Below are positions 18,301 to 25,319 of a stretch of 39,544 nt of DNA, piece by piece. Origin of the DNA: an uncultured Eubacteriales bacterium (GTDB taxonomy: Bacteria > Bacillota > Clostridia > Oscillospirales > Oscillospiraceae); contig ONGJ01000037.1 of NCBI GenBank assembly GCA_900317375.1, positions 1-39,544 on the forward strand, read 5' to 3'. The stretch's first letter is position 1. Each line of letters opens with the position of its first letter. The translations under genes and the position numbers were made by a program. Under the pieces are notes generated by a model that was given only the letters and a program-made list of their open reading frames with translations, was not told where the DNA came from and did not search any database.

Positions 18301-18835
18301 GGCTGCCTTTCATGACAACCAGAATGTTCTCGTTGCCGGCGTCATCAACTCTCACCGAACCCGCACAACGAAGAACAATTCCCTCATGTGCTATGTCCAG
18401 CTGGAGGATGACAGCGGCAGTATCGAGCTGATCGTCTTTCAGAAGGCGCTGGACAGCTGCGGCGCATACATTGTGGATAACGCCGCCGTCCTGGTCCGAG
18501 GCCGCATCTCGGTCCGCGACGAAAAGGAAGCACAGATCATGGTTGACTCGCTGCGTCCCCTCTCGGACCTGAACAGTCCGGCCGCAGAAGCCGCAGAAGC
18601 GCCGGCGCTCTCACCGGCGCCCGTCCGGAACAAGCTCTATATTCGGCTTCCTTCGGAGGACTCCCCGGAATTCCGGCGGATCGGTCTGATCCTGACCATG
18701 TTCCCGGGAAACGACCCGCTGGTCATCTGGTGCGAAAAGGAAAAAAAGCGCCTCGGCACCCACTGTCTCCTGCATGAAGGTCTGCTGCTGGAGCTGACGG
18801 AAATGCTGGGTGAAGAAAACGTGGTGCTGAAGTGA
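15338..18835 (+). CDS. dnaE: DNA polymerase III alpha subunit, DnaE type
   Basis: This is a 1165-residue C-family replicative polymerase subunit. The N-terminal PHP domain begins FVHLHVHTEYSLLDG and keeps IAVTDHGVMYG and other likely metal ligands. The palm has GPGRGSAAGSVVAYC and PDIDVDF (about 394-400). A C-terminal OB-fold, about residues 995-1075, starts at VLVAGVINSHRTR. In Firmicutes DnaE works beside PolC, extending primers mainly on the lagging strand; PolC is not in this window. The start overlaps the whiA stop by ATGA with GGAGG upstream. The insertion CQYPMTTLEELGLLKMDFLG is also family-typical. No frameshift is evident. Confidence 0.97.
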   Translation: MSFVHLHVHTEYSLLDGFCRIDQVAKRARALGQSSIAVTDHGVMYGAVAFYRACLQEGVRPIIGCEVYVAPRSRFDKEHGIDGNYSHLILLCKDETGYRNLCALVSAGFTEGFYVKPRIDWELLHSHAEGLVCLSGCLAGEIPQALLSGNTEKARSRALKLKELFGEDFFLEIQNHGIPEEQKAAEGLIALSQDTGIPLALTNDAHYLEKEDAYYQDVLMCIQTGKTVDEPNRMRFETQEFYLKSEAEMRSLFPSLSEAADNTAVIAERCHYDFEFGNYHLPRFHLPKGESDSSAYLKKLCEEGFSKRYPTRPEVHEQLDYELSMIEKMGFVDYFLIVSDFIAFARRNGIPVGPGRGSAAGSVVAYCLYITDVDPIKYSLFFERFLNPERVSMPDIDVDFCVNRRGEVIDYVNRFYGSDHVAQIVTFGTMAARAAIRDVGRVLNMSYAETDAVAKQIPTALNMTIEEALRLSRPLKEMVESSEATRRLIDVAKALEGTPRHASTHAAGVVITERPVCEYVPLAKNDESVVCQYPMTTLEELGLLKMDFLGLRNLTVLEGAAELVRQKDPDFRIEEIPEEDPAVFEMLSAGQTVGVFQLESVGMTGVCTNLRPKSIEDITAVVALYRPGPMDSIPRFIECSRHPEHVRYKHPLLRPILEVTYGCIVYQEQVIEIFRQLAGFSLGQADMIRRAMSKKKHAVIDAERVAFVHGDPKRQIAGAVRNGVPEEIANSIYDEILDFASYAFNKAHAVCYAIVAYRTAYMKCHYPGEYMAALLSSVLDNGQKIAEYTAECRERGLSLLPPDVNESQAGFSVSGSNIRFGLAAIKGIGRSAVNQLVQERESGGPFRSFEDFLRRMNGRDFNRRAVENLILSGGFDSFGYKRRALVLVAGSMMDSIARDARDNLSGQMDLFGAWEEESGGSEESMIPIPDVEDYPPRERMAKEKEMTGLYLSGHPMDEYRQAVRRAGAVPAAAIVSAFSGENGEDGGQAAFHDNQNVLVAGVINSHRTRTTKNNSLMCYVQLEDDSGSIELIVFQKALDSCGAYIVDNAAVLVRGRISVRDEKEAQIMVDSLRPLSDLNSPAAEAAEAPALSPAPVRNKLYIRLPSEDSPEFRRIGLILTMFPGNDPLVIWCEKEKKRLGTHCLLHEGLLLELTEMLGEENVVLK

Positions 18836-18868
18836 AAGCCGAAAGAACAAACGCGGGGGAAGAATGAG

Positions 18869-19459
18869 ATGAGACTGCTGCTGATATCCGACGAAGAGGA
18901 CCGCTATCTGTGGGACTTTTACAGACCGGGCTGTCTGGATGGTTTCGATATCATTCTTTCCGCCGGGGACCTGAAGGCAGAATACCTCAGCTTTCTGGTC
19001 ACGCTGTCCAACCTGCCGCTTCTGTATGTTCACGGCAACCACGATGTGAGATACGACCAGGCGCCGCCGGAAGGCTGTGAATGCATAGACGACCGCCTGG
19101 TCACCGTCAAGGGCCTGCGTATTCTCGGGCTGGGCGGCTGCATGGACTATAACGGCGGCAAATATCAGTATACGGAAAAGCAGATGCAGCGGCGGATCCG
19201 CCGGGTCACCAGGCAGATCCGAAGAGCCGGGGGCGTCGACCTGGTCCTGACCCATGCGCCGGCGGCCGGGCTGGGCGATGACACAGCCCTCGCTCACCGC
19301 GGCTTTGAGGCCTTTCTCCCCCTCCTCGACCGATGGCATCCCGCCGTCATGGTCCACGGCCATGTCCACAGGAGCTATCGCCCCTCTGTCCCGCGCGTCC
19401 TGCAGTACGGCGAGACACGCATCATCAACGCCAGCGGGAAATATTATCTGGATCTGTAA
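18869..19459 (+). CDS. Calcineurin-like metallophosphoesterase
   Basis: This 196-residue protein has the calcineurin-like metallophosphoesterase motifs: LLISDEEDRYLWDF at the N-terminus, AGDLK, the GNHD box (YVHGNHDVRYD), LTHAPAAG and VHGHVH. The first motif reads SDEED where most relatives have SDxHG, so one usual histidine metal ligand is replaced and the active site may hold metals differently. The substrate is unknown; cyclic nucleotides, phosphoproteins or cell-wall intermediates are all possible. The start at 18869 has GGGGGAAG 6 bases upstream. It lies 33 bases after dnaE and is the last gene before a two-way terminator. Confidence 0.85.
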   Translation: MRLLLISDEEDRYLWDFYRPGCLDGFDIILSAGDLKAEYLSFLVTLSNLPLLYVHGNHDVRYDQAPPEGCECIDDRLVTVKGLRILGLGGCMDYNGGKYQYTEKQMQRRIRRVTRQIRRAGGVDLVLTHAPAAGLGDDTALAHRGFEAFLPLLDRWHPAVMVHGHVHRSYRPSVPRVLQYGETRIINASGKYYLDL

Positions 19460-19465
19460 AAACAG

Positions 19466-19492
19466 GGATCAGGTGCGAGCCGCACCTGATCC
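19466..19492. terminator. Two-way terminator between the metallophosphoesterase and reductase genes
   Basis: GGATCAGGTGC and GCACCTGATCC form a perfect 11-bp stem with a 5-base loop. On the minus strand it is followed by CTGTTTTT, a good tail for the reductase transcript; on the plus strand the tail is weak. Confidence 0.85.
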
Positions 19493-19531
19493 TCTGCGTT
19501 ATGATGTCTGCCTGTGCCGTGACGCTGCTTT

Positions 19532-21601
19532 TCAGATTCTTCTCGCGGCAATGTTGCCGGCGGCGATGGCTTCGGCAATGTTGTAGGGGGCATTGCAGTC
19601 GCCGACAGCCACGCAGGGAATGCTGAGGCCGTCGATCAGCTCGGTGTTCGGCAGCATGTCGCGGGCGTCAATGACTGTCTCGCAGGGAATAACAATGTCA
19701 CACCCGGTCTCGCCGTCGATGACGATCTCGCCGTCGCGGACCTCTTTGATGGAGGCGTTCGGCCAGAGACGCATGCCGTTTGCATACAGCATGGGAATGG
19801 TAAACTGTTTGACCCAGGAAGACTGGCCCTTGTCAAGCTTTTCCTTCCCCTCGGGAGAAACCATCGTGACGTGCCTGCCCTGGGCAATCAGATACTGTGC
19901 CGTATCCACCGCCTGGGCATTGCTGCCGAGAATGGTCACATGGTCGCCGACCTTGGCAGCGGCAATATCGTCAAGCGAGATCACCTCGGTCCTGCCGTTG
20001 GAAGCGAGCTCGAGTTCGGGGCGTTTGCCGCCGACAGCGAGGACAACGTAGTCCGGCGCTTCCTTCTCAATCATCTCACGGGTCACTTCGGTCCCGGTAA
20101 CGACGTTGACGCCCTTGACCTCCTGCTGACGGATCAGATACTTGCGGAGATCGTCGAGGTTTTCATGCGGCCCCTTGATGACATTTGCGAAAATCAGAAG
20201 GCCGCCGAGGTATCCGTTCTTCTCATACAGCGTGACATCATAGCCGCGTTCGGCAGCGATGCGGGCCGCTTCCATACCGGCAGGGCCACCGCCGATGACC
20301 ATGACCTTCTTGTCTCCGTCTGCGGGCAGCGGGGTCGCGCCTTCGGGCATCTCTTCATGCCAGGCACGCTGGGTGGCGGCGTTGACACGGCAGTGCTCGT
20401 AGGTCTTGCCTTCGTCATCATAGTCGAAGTGGCAGTGCAGGCACCTGGTGCAGGGCGCGATTTCGTCGAGGCGGCCCTCGCGGAGCTTGTTGACATATTC
20501 GGTGTCAACGGTGAGCGGGCGGTTCATAATGAAGTAGTCGCACATCCCGTTCTTGATGGCATCGTTGAAGAACTTCGGCGCATGGGCCGGGTTCATGCAG
20601 GTGACGGTGCCGACGGGGATGGAGACCGCCTGTTTGATCTCTTTGGCGACATTGAGCATCATGCCGTATGCATCGTGATTGGCAAGCAGTTTGCCCTCAA
20701 AGTGACGGGAGAAATCGAAGCGGGTGCCGTTGGCGGATGTGCCGATGATGCCGTTGCCGGTGAAATACAGGTCGGAGGCAAACTGGCAGACATGCATGCG
20801 GAACACGCCGAGACGGACATGGAGCGCATCGGCGCCGAAGTCTTCAAGCGCCTTGCAGATCTTGCAGTTCTCTTCCACGGTGGTGGACAGATCCGCCTCG
20901 CCGATGTCGATGTCGTTTTCCTCGATACCGTTGATGAGGACCTGAACCGGGAAGTCCTTGCCGCAGACCTCCTTGATGCCGGTGATGATCTCGCCGACGA
21001 AGCGGGCGCGGTTTTCAAAGCTCTGGGGACCGTACTCGTCGTCGCGGTGGTTTCTCTGGCGGGAGAAGAAGGCCTGGCCGATGTTGTTGCCGGCAGCATT
21101 GATCTCCACAGCATCAAAACCGAGATCCTGCATCTTTTTGGCACCGTTGATGAAGTCTGCCTGCACCAGCTTGACTTCTTCCGCTGTCAGATGCTCGGCA
21201 AAGGCAGAGGCATACATCGGCGCAGTCGCGGCATCGAAGCCGCTGAAGGAACGGCCCATGCAGCTGAGCTGATAGCCGATATAGCCGCCGGCGGCATGAA
21301 CGCCGTCCACAACCGCCTTGACATGCGAATCTGCGATCTCGGTGGCACGGGCACTCGGGAAATTGTCGTGGAACTTCAGAAAGTCCTCCACCCAGACCAT
21401 CTCTACGCCGCCTTTGGCAAAGTTGGCATAGTACTCGACCGCTTCCTCCTCGCTGCCCTTCTGGGTATCGGAACCGGCAGCAGACTTCACCATGCGGTGG
21501 CTGAGCTTGAGCCCGCCGAACTGCCACGGGCTGAACACCGCGGAAAGATCGGAATCCGGGTCGCGGAAATCGTAATCCTGCGGATTCATCTGCGCGGCCA
21601 T
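19532..21601 (-). CDS. OYE-type NADH:flavin oxidoreductase / 2,4-dienoyl-CoA reductase-like
   Basis: This 689-residue reductase has an FMN-binding Old Yellow Enzyme barrel (about 20-375), an iron-sulfur cluster motif and an FAD/NAD(P) module. FSPWQFGGLKLSHRMVKSAA opens the barrel, and the OYE signature continues FFSRQRNHRDDEYGPQSFEN. The cysteines are C384-x2-C387-x2-C390-x13-C404, nearer to trimethylamine dehydrogenase/BaiH spacing than to FadH. VMVIGGGPAGMEAARIA (423 onward) binds FAD and VTILGSNAQAVDTAQYL the second nucleotide. The substrate is probably an enoate, dienoate or steroid-like alkene. The ATG at 21601 lacks a ribosome binding site; a Tat signal with a strong one lies just upstream, one frame off. 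A divergent LysR gene probably regulates it. Confidence 0.88.
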   Translation of the reverse strand: MAAQMNPQDYDFRDPDSDLSAVFSPWQFGGLKLSHRMVKSAAGSDTQKGSEEEAVEYYANFAKGGVEMVWVEDFLKFHDNFPSARATEIADSHVKAVVDGVHAAGGYIGYQLSCMGRSFSGFDAATAPMYASAFAEHLTAEEVKLVQADFINGAKKMQDLGFDAVEINAAGNNIGQAFFSRQRNHRDDEYGPQSFENRARFVGEIITGIKEVCGKDFPVQVLINGIEENDIDIGEADLSTTVEENCKICKALEDFGADALHVRLGVFRMHVCQFASDLYFTGNGIIGTSANGTRFDFSRHFEGKLLANHDAYGMMLNVAKEIKQAVSIPVGTVTCMNPAHAPKFFNDAIKNGMCDYFIMNRPLTVDTEYVNKLREGRLDEIAPCTRCLHCHFDYDDEGKTYEHCRVNAATQRAWHEEMPEGATPLPADGDKKVMVIGGGPAGMEAARIAAERGYDVTLYEKNGYLGGLLIFANVIKGPHENLDDLRKYLIRQQEVKGVNVVTGTEVTREMIEKEAPDYVVLAVGGKRPELELASNGRTEVISLDDIAAAKVGDHVTILGSNAQAVDTAQYLIAQGRHVTMVSPEGKEKLDKGQSSWVKQFTIPMLYANGMRLWPNASIKEVRDGEIVIDGETGCDIVIPCETVIDARDMLPNTELIDGLSIPCVAVGDCNAPYNIAEAIAAGNIAARRI

Positions 21602-21620
21602 TGCCTGATGGACACTCAGC

Positions 21621-21713
21621 TCATGCCGCTGCCGGAGCGATCAGGCTGGACGCGGCAAGGCCCAATGCGCCTGCGGCTGTCCCTTTCAGAAAGTCGCGTC
21701 TGGAAATGTTCAT
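21621..21713 (-). pseudogene. Out-of-frame Tat signal peptide belonging to the reductase
   Basis: From the ATG at 21713, with a GGGAGGGG box 5 bases upstream, 30 codons read MNISRRDFLKGTAAGALGLA then ASSLIAPAAA before a TGA. SRRDFLK is the twin-arginine consensus and is followed by a hydrophobic stretch and an Ala-rich end. The reductase frame opens in the same place, one base off: HELSVHQAMAAQ would join if one base were skipped near the TGA. This is most simply the true N-terminus of the reductase, split by a one-base change or sequencing error. A short leader peptide translated just before the reductase is a less likely alternative. Confidence 0.75.
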
Positions 21714-21755
21714 AAAAACCCCTCCCTTATTTTTTGCCGTTTCTGGCTTGACGAA

Positions 21756-21761
21756 ATTATA
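21756..21761 (-). promoter_or_regulatory. -10 box for the reductase gene
   Basis: A perfect TATAAT on the minus strand lies 43 bases before the Tat-signal ATG. No good -35 is seen at 16-18 bases, which fits a promoter needing an activator such as the divergent LysR protein. Confidence 0.5.
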
Positions 21762-21776
21762 ACACATGATGCTCAA

Positions 21777-21807
21777 AAAGGGCTTTGCGCAACTTGCAAA
21801 GCCCTTT
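21777..21807. promoter_or_regulatory. 12-7-12 inverted repeat between reductase and lysR genes
   Basis: AAAGGGCTTTGC (21777-21788) and GCAAAGCCCTTT (21796-21807) are perfect inverted copies separated by 7 bases. The right arm covers the -35 end and spacer of the lysR promoter. It lies about 15 bases upstream of the reductase -10 box. This is where a LysR protein would bind to repress itself and activate the divergent gene. Confidence 0.7.
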
Positions 21808-21822
21808 GCGTTTTGCTATAAT
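21794..21822 (+). promoter_or_regulatory. Promoter of the lysR-family gene
   Basis: TTGCAA (21794-21799), a 17-base spacer and a perfect TATAAT (21817-21822) preceded by TGC lie 33 bases before the LysR start and overlap the right arm of the inverted repeat. Confidence 0.75.
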
Positions 21823-21855
21823 GGCTGCTGTGATCTTTACATCAGGAGCAGGCAG

Positions 21856-22746
21856 ATGGATATCAATCAGCTGAAGATTCTTGACGTGATTGTCAACATG
21901 AAAAGCTTTAACAAAGCGGCCGAGCTCTGTTTTGTCTCAACCTCTACGCTTACGCGCCAGGTGACGGCATTGGAAGCGGAGATCGGATTTCCCATCTTTG
22001 AGCGATCTTCTTTTGGGGTCAGCCTCACCCCGCAGGGAGAGATTTTTTACCGGCAGACGCAGAGCATCCCCTGGCTTTATGAAAGTGCCGTCAATGCAGC
22101 ACGCAGCACAGGACTCGGGAAAAGCAAGGTCCGCATCGGCATCTTCAGCTACACGCGAAAAGCGGTTGCCCATGCCTGTGAAATTCTGAAGGAAGAGAAT
22201 GCGAACATCGATTTTTCTTTCGTTTCCTGCCGGTTTCGGGACAGCCGCGCCACGCTGAACAGCCATCGGGCAGATCTTGTTCTGCTCGCGGAAATCCAGA
22301 ATACTGACGATCGGCTCTTTGTCCTGCCTGTTTTCCGATGCTCCAACTCGGTCATCGTCCCGGAGTCGCATCCGCTGGCGCGGAGGAAAGGGATTCGGAT
22401 CAGCGAGCTGGACGGGCAGACCATCCTCGTCAGTGCCCAGACAACAGATTCCAGAAACTTCCGGACAATGAGACGCCTGCTGGAGGAAAGATGCGAGCAC
22501 AGCACCCTGCTGGAGTATCAGCATCCGGATCAGGCGGATGCGCTGTGTCAGCTCAACGGGCATCCGATCCTGTCCCTTGATTTTCTGGAGACGAACGAGG
22601 GCTTTGTGCATCTCCGCCTTCTTGACGCGCCTGCGGTTCTGATCGGCGCCGCCTGCAGGAAAGAAGACTGCCTGCAGTATCGGCCTCTGATGGAACGTTT
22701 CCGCAATCATTTCATCCGCAGCGGCGGGTTTGAGATCATTCTGTAA
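21856..22746 (+). CDS. LysR-family transcriptional regulator
   Basis: This 296-residue protein has the N-terminal winged helix-turn-helix of LysR regulators: MDINQLKILDVIVNMKSFNK, then AAELCFVSTSTLTRQVTALE and a wing ending GVSLTPQGEIFYR. The rest is the two-lobed effector-binding domain, with the RIGIFSYT and DLVLLAEIQN segments at the expected places. The start at 21856 has AGGAG 7 bases upstream; an upstream in-frame ATG would include the promoter. It is divergent to the OYE-type reductase with a 12-7-12 dyad between them, the classic LysR arrangement. The effector is unknown and may be the reductase substrate. The frameshifted membrane-protein gene follows by 20 bases. Confidence 0.93.
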   Translation: MDINQLKILDVIVNMKSFNKAAELCFVSTSTLTRQVTALEAEIGFPIFERSSFGVSLTPQGEIFYRQTQSIPWLYESAVNAARSTGLGKSKVRIGIFSYTRKAVAHACEILKEENANIDFSFVSCRFRDSRATLNSHRADLVLLAEIQNTDDRLFVLPVFRCSNSVIVPESHPLARRKGIRISELDGQTILVSAQTTDSRNFRTMRRLLEERCEHSTLLEYQHPDQADALCQLNGHPILSLDFLETNEGFVHLRLLDAPAVLIGAACRKEDCLQYRPLMERFRNHFIRSGGFEIIL

Positions 22747-22766
22747 GCTGTAAAGGACTGGCTGAC

Positions 22767-23347
22767 ATGAAGACAAGACGTATTGTAATGAGTGCGCTGG
22801 GCGTGGTGATCTGCGGGATCAGCGTAGGCATGTTCAAGCACGCCTCGCTGGGCGTGGATCCTTTTCAGTCCCTGATGAGCGGACTGGATGCGGTCATACC
22901 GATACGATTCGGCACGCTTTATGTCATTGTGAATCTTCTCCTTCTGACGTTTGCCCTGGTCTTTGACCGCCGAAAAATCGGCTTGGCGACGTTGATCAAC
23001 CTTTTTTCGGAAGATTCGTTCTTTTGCTGACCGCCATTGTGATCATGTGTCTTGCTTCTGCATTTTACTTTACCGCCGATCTCGGTGTTTCAACCTATGA
23101 CGCCGTCTCTTTGATATGGTCTGAAAAACAAAAGCGTATTCCGTTTCAATACTGCCGGATCATCTGTGACCTGGTCTGTGTATGTCTGGGCGCTGTGCTC
23201 TGCAGGATCGGAGGCGTCAATGTTTTCGGAGAGGTGAACATCGGGACGATCATAACCGCTTTCTTTATGGGGCCGCTGATCGCGCTCTTTAACCGGAAAG
23301 TCGCAGAACCCTTCCTGTACGGTCTGAAAAGGGAACAGGATCTCTGA
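22767..23347 (+). pseudogene. YczE/YitT-like membrane protein, frameshifted
   Basis: Two overlapping frames make up one family protein of about 190 residues. The first reads MKTRRIVMSALGVVICGISV, then GMFKHASLGVDPFQSLMSG, a typical start of YczE/YitT-like multi-pass proteins. It runs off family after LATLINLF and stops at 23030. The second frame continues with GRFVLLLTAIVIMCLASAF and TADLGVSTYDAVSLI to 23347. The break falls at a run of six T at 23002-23007; one extra T would join both frames cleanly as INLFFFGR-like sequence. The cause may be real inactivation, slippage-based switching or a base-calling error. Function of the family is poorly known. It follows lysR and precedes the Fic-like/STAS/kinase gene by 43 bases. 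Confidence 0.8.
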
Positions 23348-23390
23348 CAGGACCGTTCCCATGACAGGGGTTGAATCGGAGGGATAAACG

Positions 23391-25250
23391 ATGACGCTGT
23401 ATGATTACCGCAGGCAGTTCAGAGATAATTTGATGATCATGTCGCGCACAGCCAACAGCAGGCTGGATCTGTCTGCAAGCGGCACCAAAAGCGATTCGAT
23501 GGCTGTAGACAGCGCCGCGGATGCCCAAAAGCTCGCTTTCGAGAACACGGAGCGGGCGCTCAGGTTCCTTTTCGACAACCGCAGGCGGACTTTCAGGTCG
23601 GCAGAGGAACTCGAGGAGCTGGTGCTTGAAACCGCGAAGATCACAAACGAAGGGATTACCAGGGAGGGCTGCCTTTTCAGAAGCGGCGAGGACAGCACCA
23701 AGTACAATTATGCAAGGATAAAGGATATCCCCGTCATGTGGGACCGGTACGTCAGAAGCTTTTCCTGGATGCTGAACTCACAATGCTTCGAGGTAGAGGA
23801 GATCGCCGCGTTCTGCGAGTATGTCATTAATATTCTCGGGCATTTCTTTGCAGACGGCTGCGGAAAGATCTCCATGCTCATCAGCACATACGTGTTCATG
23901 CGCTTTGATCTGCCATGTCCCCAATACACTTCCAGAGAGGAGTATTACCGCTTCGCTGTGCGCAGGAAGATCCCGTCGGTGAATGACCTGCGTCAGCTTC
24001 CGGCTGACCCTGAATTCTGGGACTTTGTTTCCTACTATCGGCGTCTCTGCCCGAGCAGCGGCCCGGACCTTTGCTGTGTCATGGAAAATGCGGAGGGCAA
24101 TTCGTATATCTGTCACCTGACCGCGCACCAGACAGGAGCGGGGAGCGGTGTGTTCCGCCAGAATATTGAGCTCTTTTATGAAACGCACGGAGATGTCCTG
24201 GTGCTGTTCGACTGCAGCGCACTGTCCTGGATTGACAGGGAGAGCATCCGCGTTCTGGCAGACCTGAAAGCATCCGGAAGGCGGTTTGTGCTGAAAAACC
24301 TCAATGCCGACTGCACGGTACTGTTCATAGTCGAAGGATTTGAAGCATGCCTGGAGGGGGAGGGCAAGCTCCCGAAGATTGATCTGAGCAGCTGCAAAAA
24401 AATCAGCGAGGGGGCAAACGGTGCCATTTACAGAGTATCCGACGAGGTGGCTGCGAAGACGTTCAAAAATGAACCGGATTATTACGATCTTGTCAGGCAG
24501 CGGATCTCCATGAGGAATGCGCTTGTCTGCGGTGTCCCCGCGCCGCTCTCTCTGGGTTATGCTGTCTGCGGCGGCAAGATCGTCATACTCATGGAACTCA
24601 TCCGCTTTCATTCTCTCATGAAGGTTTTCGCCTCGGAGGAGGACTGCGACGAGTATGTCATCCGCTATGCGCAGTTTATCAAACAGCTCCACGAAATCCG
24701 GGACGAAAAGAGGCTCAGCGCATTTATGCGGGACCTGCCCGGTCAGGAACTGCTCTCCAAAGCTGACCGCTGTGACCGCGTCCTGCCGGAGGCGTACCGG
24801 GGCAGAGCGCGGGCGATCCTTGAGGCGGCAGACGGGCCCGAATGCCTTGTGCACGGCGATATTCAGCCGAATAATATATTGATCAGCGAAGACGAGATGC
24901 TGTTCATCGACTTTGATTCGTTCTCGACAGGCAGGGCTGTCTATGATCTGGGTTCGCTCTACCGAACGCTTCTGTGCAACGAAAACAGGGGCGTCTCGGA
25001 TGTCAATTCTTTCCTTTCCCTGTCCTTCGGCAAGTGCCAAAGAATATGGGACCTGTTTACCGATGAGTACTACAGAGGCGAGCAGGAAGCGGTCAGGCAG
25101 AAAAGCATCGCACAGGCCGAGCTGATCGGGACTGTGCTTGCCCTTGCGAAGCTAATCAAAAGCGGAGACGATCCCTCGCTTATTTCCCGATGGGCCGGGG
25201 AGCTGGAGCGGCTGACAGATCAGGCGGGTGCGGATGATAACATGAAATGA
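23391..25250 (+). CDS. Three-domain protein: Fic-like, STAS-like and APH-kinase-like
   Basis: This 619-residue protein joins three regions. Residues about 40-200 resemble a Fic AMPylase fold: GCLFRSGEDSTKYNYARIKD leads to HFFADGCGK (151-159), aligning with HPFxDGNGR. The catalytic His, Asp and glycines are kept, while Asn is Cys157 and Arg is Lys159. Residues about 222-320 resemble a STAS domain: VLVLFDCSALSWIDRESIRV, with Glu284 where SpoIIAA has its phosphorylated Ser. Residues about 335-515 are an aminoglycoside-phosphotransferase-like kinase: EGANGAIYRV, Lys356, HGDIQPNN (488-495) and IDFD (506-509). No signal peptide or membrane segment is seen. GGAGGG lies 7 bases before the start. Function is unknown; signalling by protein modification is an inference. 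Confidence 0.72.
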   Translation: MTLYDYRRQFRDNLMIMSRTANSRLDLSASGTKSDSMAVDSAADAQKLAFENTERALRFLFDNRRRTFRSAEELEELVLETAKITNEGITREGCLFRSGEDSTKYNYARIKDIPVMWDRYVRSFSWMLNSQCFEVEEIAAFCEYVINILGHFFADGCGKISMLISTYVFMRFDLPCPQYTSREEYYRFAVRRKIPSVNDLRQLPADPEFWDFVSYYRRLCPSSGPDLCCVMENAEGNSYICHLTAHQTGAGSGVFRQNIELFYETHGDVLVLFDCSALSWIDRESIRVLADLKASGRRFVLKNLNADCTVLFIVEGFEACLEGEGKLPKIDLSSCKKISEGANGAIYRVSDEVAAKTFKNEPDYYDLVRQRISMRNALVCGVPAPLSLGYAVCGGKIVILMELIRFHSLMKVFASEEDCDEYVIRYAQFIKQLHEIRDEKRLSAFMRDLPGQELLSKADRCDRVLPEAYRGRARAILEAADGPECLVHGDIQPNNILISEDEMLFIDFDSFSTGRAVYDLGSLYRTLLCNENRGVSDVNSFLSLSFGKCQRIWDLFTDEYYRGEQEAVRQKSIAQAELIGTVLALAKLIKSGDDPSLISRWAGELERLTDQAGADDNMK

Positions 25251-25319
25251 TCGCGCCGGCACAGAAAACCGTCCCTGTGCCAAAAAAAGAGTATTCCATT
25301 TGGGGAGGCCTTCTTTATC

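Noticed and set aside
21615-21640. Programmed frameshift joining the Tat signal to the reductase
   Set aside because: No slippery run, stimulator hairpin or Shine-Dalgarno-like element is seen at the right place; a one-base mutation or error is simpler.
25258-25281. GGCACAG/CTGTGCC hairpin between the three-domain gene and the permease gene
   Set aside because: The stem is only 7 bp and is followed by A, not T, on the plus strand, so it is not called a terminator.
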